From: a virus
Virus record (IMG/VR): IMGVR_UViG_3300043411_000844
Location: 1 to 63,975 of that record
DNA: 63,975 bases
Reading direction: 5' to 3' (one strand)
Both the position numbers and the translations under genes were made by a program. Within the stretch, counting starts at the first letter, position 1. Each line of letters opens with the position of its first letter. The notes beneath the pieces are model-generated. The model was not told the origin of the DNA. It searched no databases and saw nothing but the letters and a program-made list of their open reading frames with translations. Positions 6,712 through 14,287 of the stretch are shown here, piece by piece.

Positions 6712-6738
6712 GACATTGCGTCGCAGGGCCAATATGTG
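6710..6738 (+). promoter_or_regulatory. Promoter for the ribbon-helix-helix gene, possibly leaderless
   Basis: TTGACA at 6710-6715 matches the -35 consensus exactly and TATGTG at 6733-6738 follows after 17 bases. The predicted start falls at about 6745, which is the A of the ATG, so the transcript may begin at the start codon, as lambda cI does from PRM. Confidence 0.7.
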
Positions 6739-6744
6739 AGGGGC

Positions 6745-7032
6745 ATGGCCAGACCCCGCAAAGACAAAGAAATCAACGCCGATGACTTCCTCGGCATTCG
6801 AATCACTGAGGCCATGAAGAAGGCCATCAAGGTTCGAGCTCGAAAGCACCGGCGCACACTAGCGGCTGAAGTCCGGGCCATGCTCGAGACCGCGATCAGC
6901 CAGGCGGAGGGGCATGGGCAGGCTCTCGATGAATTGGGATCTGGGGGACTCTCCGGAGGAGAGCCTTGCGAGGCTCAAACGCAAGCTACGGGGGCAGCAT
7001 CCGGAGGCGGACCGAATCATTCGGGAGATTGA
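6745..7032 (+). CDS. Ribbon-helix-helix (Arc-like) transcription regulator
   Basis: A 95-residue protein. Residues ~10-55 (DDFLGIRITEAMKKAI, then HRRTLAAEVRAMLETAI) have the short strand plus two helices typical of Arc/CopG proteins; these bind DNA as dimers through the strand. The last ~35 residues are Gly/Ala-rich and overlap the next gene in another frame. The ATG at 6745 is preferred over the GTG at 6736 because the promoter predicts transcription starting there. It probably represses both divergent promoters through the AACGTT sites. Confidence 0.7.
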   Translation: MARPRKDKEINADDFLGIRITEAMKKAIKVRARKHRRTLAAEVRAMLETAISQAEGHGQALDELGSGGLSGGEPCEAQTQATGAASGGGPNHSGD

Positions 7033-7738
7033 GCAGCGAATTGACGGCCTGGAAGGGAAGGAGTGGCGCGCTAAGCCGGAACCGAAGTCGAGGCTGGTCT
7101 ATCGGATCTTCGATCCCGCGCGTCGACTGATGTATGTGGGTCTGACGTTCAATTTGACCAACCGCCTGACAAATCACAGGCGGCGGGGAACTGTCGGAGT
7201 GAAGGCGCTGCTTGCCGGCGCGCATTCTGTTGAGGTGATGTCGCCTCAAATGCTCCCAGAAGCCGAAGCGCAAGCGCTGGAAACGTCTCTCATCCGGCGA
7301 TATCGACTCGAGGGCTGGGAAGTTCTGAACTTAAATCCGGGTGGCGGTTTGGGTGGGGCAATCCATTGCTGCCCTGGGGACCTGCTTGTGGCCGCGCAAC
7401 ACTGCACTAACAGGCGGCAATTCCAGCAATTTTACCCTACTCTGTACGACGCAGCGATCCGTAGCGGGCTTATCGAGGATGCGTTCGCGCTGCATCGTCT
7501 TTGGGGCTGGTCCCATCAGCCGCTTCGGGCATGGCCTCATATCGTGGCCGCCGCTCGCGCCTTCCCTGACTATCTGACGTTCGTGCAGCAATGCCCTGAT
7601 CTGGATGATTGCGTGCGATCGCTCCTCCGAATTGGGAAGCTGAGGCGCGAAGTCTGGCCTGGGGTGGCGCGGGAGCGTGGTGAACAGGCCAAGTTGGCCG
7701 CCATTCGCAAGGCTAGGTCTTTGAATCGAAGGGAATAA
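6914..7738 (+). CDS. GIY-YIG nuclease with homing-type DNA-binding repeat
   Basis: A 274-residue protein. Residues ~57-145 form a GIY-YIG fold: LVYRIFDPARRLMYVGLT holds the two core motifs, then HRRRG, the catalytic Glu in EAEAQALETSLIRRY, and LNLNPGGG. Residues ~155-185 (CTNRRQFQQFYPTLYDAAI) match the short repeat seen in phage homing endonucleases that helps read DNA. It cuts one strand or both at a specific site. The gene overlaps the regulator by 119 bases. The start at 6914 follows GGAGGGGC; an internal ATG at 6929 is an alternative. It may be a free-standing homing nuclease. Confidence 0.8.
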   Translation: MGRLSMNWDLGDSPEESLARLKRKLRGQHPEADRIIREIEQRIDGLEGKEWRAKPEPKSRLVYRIFDPARRLMYVGLTFNLTNRLTNHRRRGTVGVKALLAGAHSVEVMSPQMLPEAEAQALETSLIRRYRLEGWEVLNLNPGGGLGGAIHCCPGDLLVAAQHCTNRRQFQQFYPTLYDAAIRSGLIEDAFALHRLWGWSHQPLRAWPHIVAAARAFPDYLTFVQQCPDLDDCVRSLLRIGKLRREVWPGVARERGEQAKLAAIRKARSLNRRE

Positions 7739-7828
7739 ACGCAGCGCCATGCGTCGGAATGTCGCAGATACCCTCTATTGATGATCTCCGCCGATCGTGT
7801 TACGGTTTTTGGGTAATCTCGGGAGTAA

Positions 7829-7921
7829 ATGCGTCACCCGAGCCAATTCCCCACACAATCCGGCCTCGAAACCCTGGAGCAAAGCGCGATCCGCGCCTCC
7901 GGGCTCTTTGCGTTGCGCTGA
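7829..7921 (+). CDS. Possible 30-residue peptide
   Basis: ATG at 7829 follows CGGGAG and gives a 30-residue peptide ending at TGA 7919-7921, directly before another ATG (TGAATG). The sequence has no hydrophobic segment and no known motif. Support is only the ribosome site and coupling to the next small gene. Confidence 0.35.
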   Translation: MRHPSQFPTQSGLETLEQSAIRASGLFALR

Positions 7922-7960
7922 ATGCCGTGGGGCTCTGATTCGCAATCCTCGAGGTGCCAC

Positions 7961-8086
7961 ATGGCCGCCTTTGCTTCGCGTGTCGCGGCCGGTGAGCTGC
8001 CGGCGCTGCTGTCGCTCGGGCTGCTCTTGGGTGGCCTCGGGGTGATTGCCTGCTTGTGCCTGGCGCTGGCCGGCCATGGCGATTAA
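7961..8086 (+). CDS. Small single-pass membrane protein (41 residues)
   Basis: The product is almost entirely a membrane segment: residues ~13-37 include LPALLSLGLLLGGLG followed by VIACLCLALA. GAGG lies seven bases before the ATG; an in-frame ATG at 7922 would add 13 polar residues. It overlaps the next gene by 11 bases. Small membrane proteins like this in phages often affect lysis timing or the host envelope; the role is not shown here. Confidence 0.5.
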   Translation: MAAFASRVAAGELPALLSLGLLLGGLGVIACLCLALAGHGD

Positions 8087-8300
8087 CCGGGCTGTGGGGC
8101 CGGCGCGACCGGGCACGACCTTTGAATACGCCAAGGGCTGCCACGCGGTCGTGACTCATCTGATGGACAAACGCGGCTGCGATGTCCAGGACCCGGCTCG
8201 GGCCGTGACTGCGGTGATTTACACGGTCGACGGCTCGTTCTGCATAGCGCTGCGAGCTCAAGATCGCAAGCTCATCAAGCTAGCTGCGGGGAGTGCCTGA
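8076..8300 (+). CDS. Hypothetical 74-residue protein
   Basis: Starts at the ATG inside the end of the small membrane gene and stops directly before the next ATG (TGAATG at 8298-8303), so it sits in a coupled mini-operon. It has three Cys residues and alternates like a small alpha/beta fold (HAVVTHLMDKRGCDVQ, AVIYTVDGSFCIAL). No family recognised. Confidence 0.6.
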   Translation: MAINRAVGPARPGTTFEYAKGCHAVVTHLMDKRGCDVQDPARAVTAVIYTVDGSFCIALRAQDRKLIKLAAGSA

Positions 8301-8390
8301 ATGCAAGCGCTCAACTACCTGGCCGCCGCTGCTCTGTGCTTCGCAGTCGCTTGGATATTCGTGATCCTCGCCACTGCGGCCGGCTACTGA
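8301..8390 (+). CDS. Tiny membrane peptide (29 residues)
   Basis: ATG immediately after the previous stop. The 29 residues are one hydrophobic helix (LAAAALCFAVAWIFVILATA) with no charged residue. Too short for standard gene finders, but the exact coupling TGA-ATG supports it. Confidence 0.45.
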   Translation: MQALNYLAAAALCFAVAWIFVILATAAGY

Positions 8391-8462
8391 CTGCCTAGCC
8401 TCTGTACTGCCGCTCCATAGCGGTATGGTGTCCCTGTCCCCGCCACAACAACCGATGGTGTC

Positions 8463-8795
8463 ATGACGAAACGCAACCGCAAGACCTCCGCTCGTGCCAA
8501 TGGCAAGCGCCTGGCCGCTCCGAAGCCGGCCGAAACCGCCCCGCAGACAAACCCGATCGCCGATCGCCTGCGAGCTCTGGCCGATGAAATCGACAAGGGC
8601 GGGGTCGATAGCTGGGTGGTGTGCGCTGTCCGCCCCGATGGCCGCTTCTCGGCGGAGAGCAACTTCGGTACCCATCACCTGACCGCGCTCGGCTTCATGC
8701 AGGCGCTATGCTCGAAGATGGCCGTATGGTCCGCCGCAGCTCTGTTCGGGGTCTCGAGCCTCACGCCGGCCGCACAAGGCCAGATCCAGCGCTAG
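8463..8795 (+). CDS. Hypothetical 110-residue protein
   Basis: Basic N-terminus (KRNRKTSARANGKR), then a helix (NPIADRLRALADEIDK) and a strand-rich part ending in a weakly hydrophobic segment (MAVWSAAALFGVSSL). The pattern 'VDSWVVCAVRPDGRFSAES' resembles small phage proteins of unknown function. It ends about 100 bases before the terminator at 8893. Confidence 0.55.
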   Translation: MTKRNRKTSARANGKRLAAPKPAETAPQTNPIADRLRALADEIDKGGVDSWVVCAVRPDGRFSAESNFGTHHLTALGFMQALCSKMAVWSAAALFGVSSLTPAAQGQIQR

Positions 8796-8892
8796 GCAAG
8801 CGGGAGCGCAACGGCAACCGATTAGCGGTCGTCATCAGAGGGGAAATCGCGTGTGGGCGTGTATAGCGCATGACGCGCGCGCGTGAAACGAA

Positions 8893-8924
8893 AAAACCCC
8901 GCCAGCCTAAGCCGACGGGGTTTT
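8893..8924. terminator. Bidirectional intrinsic terminator
   Basis: AAAACCCCG pairs with CGGGGTTTT around a 14-base loop; the A and T runs make it work in both directions. It separates the + strand gene ending at 8795 from the minus-strand gene ending at 8929. Confidence 0.85.
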
Positions 8925-8928
8925 CACG

Positions 8929-9123
8929 TTACAGGCGACCGCGGAGCCAATCCCGGAAGGCCAGACCCGCGAAGATCAGGCCGGACCCGACTGCGCCGAC
9001 GATGACGAACCATGACGGCATGTCACCGGATGCGGCCGCGACAGAGCCCCAGAAACCGCCCCAGGCCATAGCGAGAGCCAGGAAGCCGGCGAACGACACG
9101 ACCGAGAATGCCTTAGCAAGCAT
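8929..9123 (-). CDS. Small two-pass membrane protein (isolated inverted gene)
   Basis: A 64-residue protein from the ATG at 9123, preceded by CCGAGGAGA. It has two membrane segments, FAGFLALAMAWGGFWGSVA and WFVIVGAVGSGLIFAGLAF, with a short polar loop between them and a basic C-terminus (RDWLRGRL). It has its own promoter and terminator and points against its neighbours, the pattern of a moron gene expressed from the prophage. Function unknown; superinfection exclusion is one guess. Confidence 0.65.
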   Translation of the reverse strand: MLAKAFSVVSFAGFLALAMAWGGFWGSVAAASGDMPSWFVIVGAVGSGLIFAGLAFRDWLRGRL

Positions 9124-9179
9124 GCGGATTCTCCTCGGATTGTGGGAAGCAGTCGACCTCAAATGGATCGACTAAACCC

Positions 9180-9188
9180 ATTGTACCA
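9180..9188 (-). promoter_or_regulatory. Extended -10 promoter element for gene 8929-9123
   Basis: On the minus strand TTGTGG-TACAAT places an extended -10 with TG one base before the hexamer. The same TTGTGGTA string precedes the -10 at 6614. No good -35 is visible, which is acceptable for extended -10 promoters. Confidence 0.5.
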
Positions 9189-9224
9189 CAACTCTAACTG
9201 CGACATAGTGACGCACCATAGGCC

Positions 9225-9998
9225 ATGGCATTGACATCTCCGGGGAAGCCCGCAAAGCCCAGCCGCTCACCTCGCAAGCGCGTGCAAGCCTGGGTACTAG
9301 ACGCCGCAGACCGGGCTGAAGGCAAGGCCGCTAAGGAGCCCATCCTCGACCGCGAGGACAAGGAAGCAGGCGAACGCTACGGCCTCCCCCTGAAAACAGT
9401 CACCCGCGCCGCTCGCAAACGTGGCAAGGCTGTAGACCTCATCGGCACCGGACTGCCAGTCCTAAGCCCCAAACACCTCAAATTCGTTGAAGCGCTCGTT
9501 ACTGGAGCAGCTAGCAACGCCATAGAAGCCTACAGGATAGCTTACGGTAACGACCACGCCAGCAGACAAAGCCTGTGGAAGAAGTCGTCCGACCTCAAGT
9601 CCGACCCTAGAACACAAGCATGGCTCCAAGCCTACAGCCTCGCTGCCCTAGACGACATGATGACGACAGCAGACAGGCATGTGGCCCAACTCGCTCGCAT
9701 CCGGGAAGCAGCGCTCGCAAGCGGGGATTTCAAGGCCGCAAGCATGGCTGAGCTCTCGAGGGGTAAGGTTGCAGGGCTTTACCAATCAACCCTTGTCGTG
9801 GAGCATCGCGCGAACGATTCGGCGCTCGTCGACGCTCTCACGCGGGCCTTAGGCGCTGATACTGCTCAGCAATTAGCCTCGCAGCTCGGCATCAAGGCGC
9901 TACCTGGCGACAACGCCCGGCAGATCGTGGTTGACGCTGCAATCGGTGACGCCTCGGTGACTGTGACCGCAGGCGAAGACGACAAAGACGAGGATTGA
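9225..9998 (+). CDS. Terminase small subunit
   Basis: A 257-residue protein that should recognise phage DNA for packaging and pass it to the large subunit at 20156. Residues ~80-140 (LSPKHLKFVEALVTGAAS, NAIEAYRIAYG, then SDLKSDPRTQAWLQ) match the small-terminase pattern of an HTH followed by the conserved Lys-x-Pro-x-V-like step. The N-terminus is basic and the C-terminus acidic (EDDKDED). It is unusual that about ten kilobases of other genes separate it from the large subunit. A GC-rich, G-run-rich spacer follows and could be the packaging site. Confidence 0.75.
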   Translation: MALTSPGKPAKPSRSPRKRVQAWVLDAADRAEGKAAKEPILDREDKEAGERYGLPLKTVTRAARKRGKAVDLIGTGLPVLSPKHLKFVEALVTGAASNAIEAYRIAYGNDHASRQSLWKKSSDLKSDPRTQAWLQAYSLAALDDMMTTADRHVAQLARIREAALASGDFKAASMAELSRGKVAGLYQSTLVVEHRANDSALVDALTRALGADTAQQLASQLGIKALPGDNARQIVVDAAIGDASVTVTAGEDDKDED

Positions 9999-10245
9999 CA
10001 GGGGCTTAGCCCCATGCCTGCCGATATGTAAGAGTTAACAGACACCCCCTCGAGCCCATGCTGTGACCCTGTCGCGCGTCACGAGGCTGTGCTTGCGGTG
10101 CTGGTGGCCGTCGTCGTCAGGGTGGGGTGGCGCGGGGTGGCGCGGGCAGGGTGAGGCACGCGGGAGGGGTGGGGAGGCCGGGGGGCGGCACCCCCCAGGG
10201 GTGGCCTACTTCAACTCAGTTCCCCTTCCTACATCCAGCCGCTCT
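9999..10245. other. Non-coding G-rich spacer, candidate packaging (pac) or regulatory region
   Basis: About 245 bases without a convincing gene. GGGGCT-T-AGCCCC at 10002-10014 is a perfect short hairpin. From ~10120 to 10185 there are many runs of three to six G on the + strand (GGGTGGGGTGGCGCGGGG and others), enough for G-quadruplexes, ending in a GGGG/CCCC fold near 10178-10200. A frame is open here but codes a Gly/Arg-rich sequence with no protein-like features. Lying directly after the small terminase, it is a reasonable pac candidate. Confidence 0.4.
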
Positions 10246-10506
10246 ATGGCCCTCAACATTTTGCGCAGGCCGTATCCGAATTATGTCGAGGCATTCCACA
10301 AGATGTTGACGAAATCGCCTGGAATTGACCGGTTGATCGACATTGTGGGGTCTGGTCAGTCTGTGGCGAGGGCGTTGGGGATGTCGCCGACGCAGGTGTC
10401 ACGGGTGAGGTTGGGACAGAGTGGGGAGCGGGAGTATTTCGCAGCGTTGGCGGAGTTGCTGGAGTTGGTTCCGATCAAGGACTGGCCGGAGCGGTGGAAC
10501 CGATGA
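10246..10506 (+). CDS. Small HTH protein
   Basis: An 86-residue product. Residues ~30-60 (LIDIVGSGQSVARALGMSPTQV) have the spacing of a helix-turn-helix: helix, Gly turn, recognition helix (SPTQVSRVRLG). The ATG at 10246 is chosen because upstream codons are low-complexity; an ATG at 10303 is possible. It overlaps the next gene as ATGA. It may regulate the sugar island that follows. Confidence 0.5.
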   Translation: MALNILRRPYPNYVEAFHKMLTKSPGIDRLIDIVGSGQSVARALGMSPTQVSRVRLGQSGEREYFAALAELLELVPIKDWPERWNR

Positions 10507-10754
10507 GCGACAAGATCGTGCCGCTTCGGGTGATCCCGGCTGAGGAGATGCGTGGGGCGGCGAACGGCGAAGCGATTGAGATGCTGGAGCGGGCGCTGGT
10601 GCGGGTCCGGCTGGGCGAGATGCAGTCTGTGGCGCTGGTGATGGCCTACGCGGACGGCAGCGTCGAGACGGCGTGGGCACAGCGGTCGCAGATACACCAT
10701 TTGACGTCGGGGGCGGCGTCGCTTTTGCAGCGGCTGGCGAGCGGCAAGGAATGA
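10503..10754 (+). CDS. Hypothetical 83-residue protein
   Basis: Starts at ATGA overlapping the previous stop and ends in another ATGA overlap. The pattern (NGEAIEMLERALVRVRLGE, then VALVMAYADGSVETAW) resembles small phage proteins of one helix followed by two strands. No known function; its position makes it part of the operon that enters the sugar island. Confidence 0.55.
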   Translation: MSDKIVPLRVIPAEEMRGAANGEAIEMLERALVRVRLGEMQSVALVMAYADGSVETAWAQRSQIHHLTSGAASLLQRLASGKE

Positions 10755-11398
10755 GCATCCTGATCGGGACACCCTGCTACGGCGGGATGGTGACGGAGGG
10801 GTATCTGCTCTCGTGTCTGGCGCTTCGCAAGGAGATGCTGGCGGTGGGGCTGGGGCACGACTGGCTGACGCTCAGGAATGAGAGCCTGATCCAGCGGGGC
10901 CGGAACGTGATCGCGGCGAGCTTTTTGCGCGAGACGGAGTTCCAGGCGCTGCTGTTCATCGACGCCGACATCGAGTTCGAGCCCGAAGGGGTGGCTCGGC
11001 TGTGGAATTTGATCGCCGACGGGGCTGATGTGGCGGTCGGGGCCTACCGGATGAAGCGTCCGGGGGCTGGGTTGGCGGCCTGGCGGGGCGGCAAGCTCGT
11101 CGAGATCGGGGAAAAGGACGTTCTGCCCTTCGAGGTCGACTACGCCGGCACCGGTTTCATGATGATTTCGCGGAAAACGCTGGAGATCATCGCGGAAAAA
11201 CACCCGGAGATCGAGCACGAGGAAGGCCAGGTCGGGAAATGCTGGGCGTTCTTCGATACGCGGGTCGTAAATGACGGGGCGGGGCCGTTCTACTGCTCTG
11301 AAGACTACTTTTTCTGCCGGATGGTGCGCCATCTGGGCATGCGGGTCGTCATGGACCCGCAAATTTCGCTGAAACACCACGGACAGGCGGTTTACTGA
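10751..11398 (+). CDS. Glycosyltransferase-like protein, GT-A fold (family 2-like)
   Basis: A 215-residue protein. It opens with a strand (MSILIGTPCYGG) and residues ~50-75 give NVIAASFLRETEFQALLFIDADIEFE, where DAD is the metal- and nucleotide-sugar-binding DxD motif of GT-A enzymes. GAYRMKRPG and FCRMVRHLG follow the usual order. It would move a sugar from a nucleotide donor to an acceptor in the cytoplasm. It is the first gene of the island; start and stop overlap the neighbours by four and one bases. Confidence 0.7.
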   Translation: MSILIGTPCYGGMVTEGYLLSCLALRKEMLAVGLGHDWLTLRNESLIQRGRNVIAASFLRETEFQALLFIDADIEFEPEGVARLWNLIADGADVAVGAYRMKRPGAGLAAWRGGKLVEIGEKDVLPFEVDYAGTGFMMISRKTLEIIAEKHPEIEHEEGQVGKCWAFFDTRVVNDGAGPFYCSEDYFFCRMVRHLGMRVVMDPQISLKHHGQAVY

Positions 11399-12009
11399 TG
11401 GCAAAACCAAAGAAACCCACACCGGCTCCCGCCGAGCCAGTGGAGAAAACGGTGATCGCTGCGGGCTACGTCGCGACCGTGCCGTTCGAGGAGGCACTGA
11501 AGGCGACCTCCGTCGTGATCCCGGTCAAAGCGACGGTTGCCGACACCCCGCCCCCGGTTTCCGGCCCGCGCAAGAACGCGCCGAGCGGAGCCAAGCGGCT
11601 GGTGCATAACGGCGTCGTCGTCGACATCCCCGACACCGTCAAACGCAGGGCTCAGATGTCCTACGACGAGACGAGCGTCGATGTCGAGTGCCCGAAGGAC
11701 ATGGATGCCGAGTCCTTCCGCGCCTACGTCGAGCACGCGGCCTCCGAGATGGCGATGCTCCTCGACGAGCGCAACCGCCGCTCGAAGCAGTCGAAGGCCG
11801 CCGAGCGCAATCTGACTGAGATGCGCGCCTCGATCGCCGCCCTCACCATCGAGAGCGCCGGCGGGGCCGAGCTCTACGCCCGCATGTTCGAGCAGAAAGC
11901 CGTCGATGTGGCACAGGCCACGCGCCGCGCCGCCGATGCCTCCTTCCTGCTCAAGGCTCAGGACGCCCTCCTCGAGGACGCCAAGCGCCGTTGGCTCAGC
12001 GCGGAGTAG
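11398..12009 (+). CDS. Hypothetical protein with C-terminal coiled coil
   Basis: A 203-residue protein with a Lys/Pro/Ala-rich start (KPKKPTPAPAEP), a middle domain and a long charged helix from residue ~100 on (ERNRRSKQSKAAERNLTEM, later EDAKRRWLSAE). The ATG overlaps the previous stop by one base. No family recognised. It may hold a complex together; nothing in it suggests an enzyme. Confidence 0.6.
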   Translation: MAKPKKPTPAPAEPVEKTVIAAGYVATVPFEEALKATSVVIPVKATVADTPPPVSGPRKNAPSGAKRLVHNGVVVDIPDTVKRRAQMSYDETSVDVECPKDMDAESFRAYVEHAASEMAMLLDERNRRSKQSKAAERNLTEMRASIAALTIESAGGAELYARMFEQKAVDVAQATRRAADASFLLKAQDALLEDAKRRWLSAE

Positions 12010-12605
12010 GCCCGGCCGAGCTGTTCGGTCACTTCGGCATGAGCCGGGACATCTTCCCGGCTGAGTTCTTAGGCAAAGAGAAGGGCGACGTTCTCATCGT
12101 CGGCGGTGGCCGCTCGGTCTGGGACGATGTCGCTAAGCTCTGGCCTCTGCCCGAGGCCGTCATCGCCGTCAATGACATCGGCATGTACTGGCCGGGCTAC
12201 CTCAAAGGCTGGTACTCGAACGACGCCGTGCAACTGAAGGCGTGGCACGCTGGCCGGCGGCACTGGTGGGAGCAAATCTACAAGCAGACGATCCCGCTGC
12301 ATTCCTGCTTCGCAGAGAAAGCCGGAGGTGGCGTCCACAACTGGCCGTTCCCCGCTCACGGGAGCTCTGGCCTGGTGGTGACACTGATGGCGCTCGCCAT
12401 GGGCTATGAGCGCCTCTGGATGGCGGGCATCCCGCTCGACGACACCGGACATTTCTACGATCCGCCGACCGGACACCCGCTCGTGCGCGGCCGCAAGCTC
12501 TCGAACTTCGAGAACGAAACAAGGGACAGGACGCTCGAGAACCTGAAGCCGCTCCTCAAGGGGCGGATCAAGGCCGCCTCGGGCCGGCTCCTGGAATTTG
12601 CATGA
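11991..12605 (+). CDS. DUF115/sugar-transferase-like Rossmann protein
   Basis: A 204-residue protein. GDVLIVGGGRSVWDDV near residue 32 is a nucleotide-binding strand-loop-helix and VIAVNDIGMYWPGYLKGWYSND follows. This order resembles the 6-hydroxymethylpterin-kinase-like DUF115 proteins that sit in surface-glycan and flagellin-glycosylation loci. LVVTLMALAMGYERLWMAGI fits that fold. The TTG at 11991 has GAGGA upstream; the ATG at 12039 is an alternative. Specific substrate unknown. Confidence 0.55.
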   Translation: MAQRGVGPAELFGHFGMSRDIFPAEFLGKEKGDVLIVGGGRSVWDDVAKLWPLPEAVIAVNDIGMYWPGYLKGWYSNDAVQLKAWHAGRRHWWEQIYKQTIPLHSCFAEKAGGGVHNWPFPAHGSSGLVVTLMALAMGYERLWMAGIPLDDTGHFYDPPTGHPLVRGRKLSNFENETRDRTLENLKPLLKGRIKAASGRLLEFA

Positions 12606-13339
12606 GACTGCCGGAGTTCATGATCGTCTACATCGGCTTCGATCCGCGCGAGGCGCAAGCCTATGCGGTCGCGCGCAACTCGATCCTGCGCAAGACGAAC
12701 ATGCCGATCCCCGTCCGTGGCCTCGTGCTCGACGATCTGAGGGAGCAGGGGCTCTACTCACGGCCGACATCGCGCCGCAAGACGCGCGGCGGCTCGCAAC
12801 TCTGGGACGACATCTCGGATGCGCCGATGGCGACCGAGTTCTCCTGCTCGCGCTTCCTGACGCCGCTGCTCGCCAAGCGCGGCTGGGCCCTGTTCATGGA
12901 TTGCGACATGATGGTGCGCGAGCCCATCGCAAACCTTTTCGCCCTCGCCGATCCCAAATACGCCGTCATGTGCGTCAAGCACAATCACGAGCCGGCGAAT
13001 GCGAAGAAGATGGACGATCAGATCCAGACGCGCTACGCGCGCAAGAACTGGTCCTCCGTTATGCTGTTCAACTGCGATCATCCGGCGAACAAGAAGCTGA
13101 CGCTCGAGATGGTCAACTCGGTGCCCGGCCGCGATCTGCACCGTTTCTGCTGGCTGAAGGATCGCCACATCGGCGAGCTCCCGGCGCGCTGGAACTACCT
13201 CGTCGGGCACACCAAGCTCAAGGACGGCGACGAGCCGGCGATCGTCCACTGGACCGACGGAATCCCGTCGATGGTGGGCTATGAGAACGCCGAGTTCGCC
13301 GGCGAGTATTGGGATCACCTGCTCCGGTGGGCGGCCTAG
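12602..13339 (+). CDS. Glycosyltransferase-like protein (GT8-like DxD)
   Basis: A 245-residue protein. It begins with IVYIGFDPREAQAYAVARNS, a common start of GT8-like proteins. LFMDCDMMVREPI near residue 100 holds the DxD metal motif. AIVHWTDGIPSM near the end supplies the conserved His/Trp segment. It should use a nucleotide-sugar donor. It overlaps the gene before it by four bases. Confidence 0.7.
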   Translation: MRLPEFMIVYIGFDPREAQAYAVARNSILRKTNMPIPVRGLVLDDLREQGLYSRPTSRRKTRGGSQLWDDISDAPMATEFSCSRFLTPLLAKRGWALFMDCDMMVREPIANLFALADPKYAVMCVKHNHEPANAKKMDDQIQTRYARKNWSSVMLFNCDHPANKKLTLEMVNSVPGRDLHRFCWLKDRHIGELPARWNYLVGHTKLKDGDEPAIVHWTDGIPSMVGYENAEFAGEYWDHLLRWAA

Positions 13340-13345
13340 TTCCAC

Positions 13346-14287
13346 GTGAAACTCGCCTGCCTCATGCTCTCCAGAGGTCCGAGATACAACCGGCACCTGT
13401 GGGAGAAGGGGCTCGCGCGACACGGTTGGACGGCGGTTGACACGCCACTGAATGAGCCCGGCCCCGGCGATCTCCTGATCGTCTGGAACCGCATCGGCGC
13501 AGTCGACAAGATCGCTTCGCGGTATCAGGCCGGCGGGGCCAAGGTCATCGTCGTCGAGAACGGCTGGTGCGGCCGCGACAAGGAGGGGGCCGTCCCCTAC
13601 TCGGTGGCCCTCGACTATCACAACGGCGTCGGCAAGTGGCCGGTCGGCAAGGCCGGGCGCTGGAAACGCTGGAAGCTCGACATCAAACCCTGGCGAACCC
13701 AGGGCGACGTGCTCCTGACGCTGCCGCAACGCGGCATCGGCGAGAAGCCCGTCGGCATGACACGCGGCTGGGAGGTGAGCGCCGCTCACCGGCTGGCGCG
13801 GCTCACTGAGCGACCGGTGAGAAACCGGCCTCATCCCGGCGGGCCCGTCAACGACCGGCCCGAGATCGACTGGACAGGCATCTACGCAGCGGTCACATGG
13901 GGCTCCGCAGCCGCTGTGAAGGCGCTGCTCGCCGGTGTGCCCGTCTTCTACGAGCTCGAGAACTGGATCGGCGCGCCGGCCGCCAAGTTCGGTCTGGGAG
14001 ACTCCCGGCGCTGGATTGATACGCCCCACTTGGGGGACCGCGAAGCGATGCTCGATCGCCTCGCCTGGGCCCAATGGGACGCCGAAGAAATCGAGAGAGG
14101 CGAACCTGTCGAATGGCTGGTCAACTCGTCCACGTCTATTTCGTCCAATCGACCCGCTCCCGCGGCATCGCCGAAGCCTTCGCCCAAGGGCTCAAGCTGG
14201 CCGGCGATCGCTCCCGGCTCATCCCCGAGCACGAATATCGCGGTGACATTGAGAAAGAGCCCCAAGTCGCCGCCTTCTACGGACTGA
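13346..14287 (+). CDS. Glycosyltransferase-like paralogue 1 of 4 (GT-B-like)
   Basis: A 313-residue ORF from GTG. It shares four landmarks, in order, with the genes at 14113, 15488 and 16441: VVENGWCGR (others DKGY), NRPHPGG (others RPKPSW), AVTWGSAAAVKALLAGVPVF (others VTHxxN...AGVPVF) and AQWDAEEIERGEPVEW (others CQWSxDEI). The Ser/Thr-Ala-Gly-Val-Pro segment resembles the donor-binding end of GT-B enzymes. The last ~50 residues are Ser/Pro-rich and lie over the next gene in another frame, so the ancestral stop was probably near 14130. It is the most divergent copy. Confidence 0.6.
   Translation: MKLACLMLSRGPRYNRHLWEKGLARHGWTAVDTPLNEPGPGDLLIVWNRIGAVDKIASRYQAGGAKVIVVENGWCGRDKEGAVPYSVALDYHNGVGKWPVGKAGRWKRWKLDIKPWRTQGDVLLTLPQRGIGEKPVGMTRGWEVSAAHRLARLTERPVRNRPHPGGPVNDRPEIDWTGIYAAVTWGSAAAVKALLAGVPVFYELENWIGAPAAKFGLGDSRRWIDTPHLGDREAMLDRLAWAQWDAEEIERGEPVEWLVNSSTSISSNRPAPAASPKPSPKGSSWPAIAPGSSPSTNIAVTLRKSPKSPPSTD

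Noticed and set aside
8929-9123. Holin for the lysis cassette
   Set aside because: It has two membrane segments but lies far from the lysin, inverted, with its own promoter and terminator; a moron is more likely.
10063-10245. N-terminal extension of the HTH gene at 10246
   Set aside because: The extra 61 codons are Gly/Arg/Trp-rich over the G-run region and lack a ribosome site; the ATG at 10246 is a better start.
12758-14074. Long minus-strand ORF (438 codons) in the sugar island
   Set aside because: Antisense shadow of the glycosyltransferase-like genes, with the same composition artefact and no motif.
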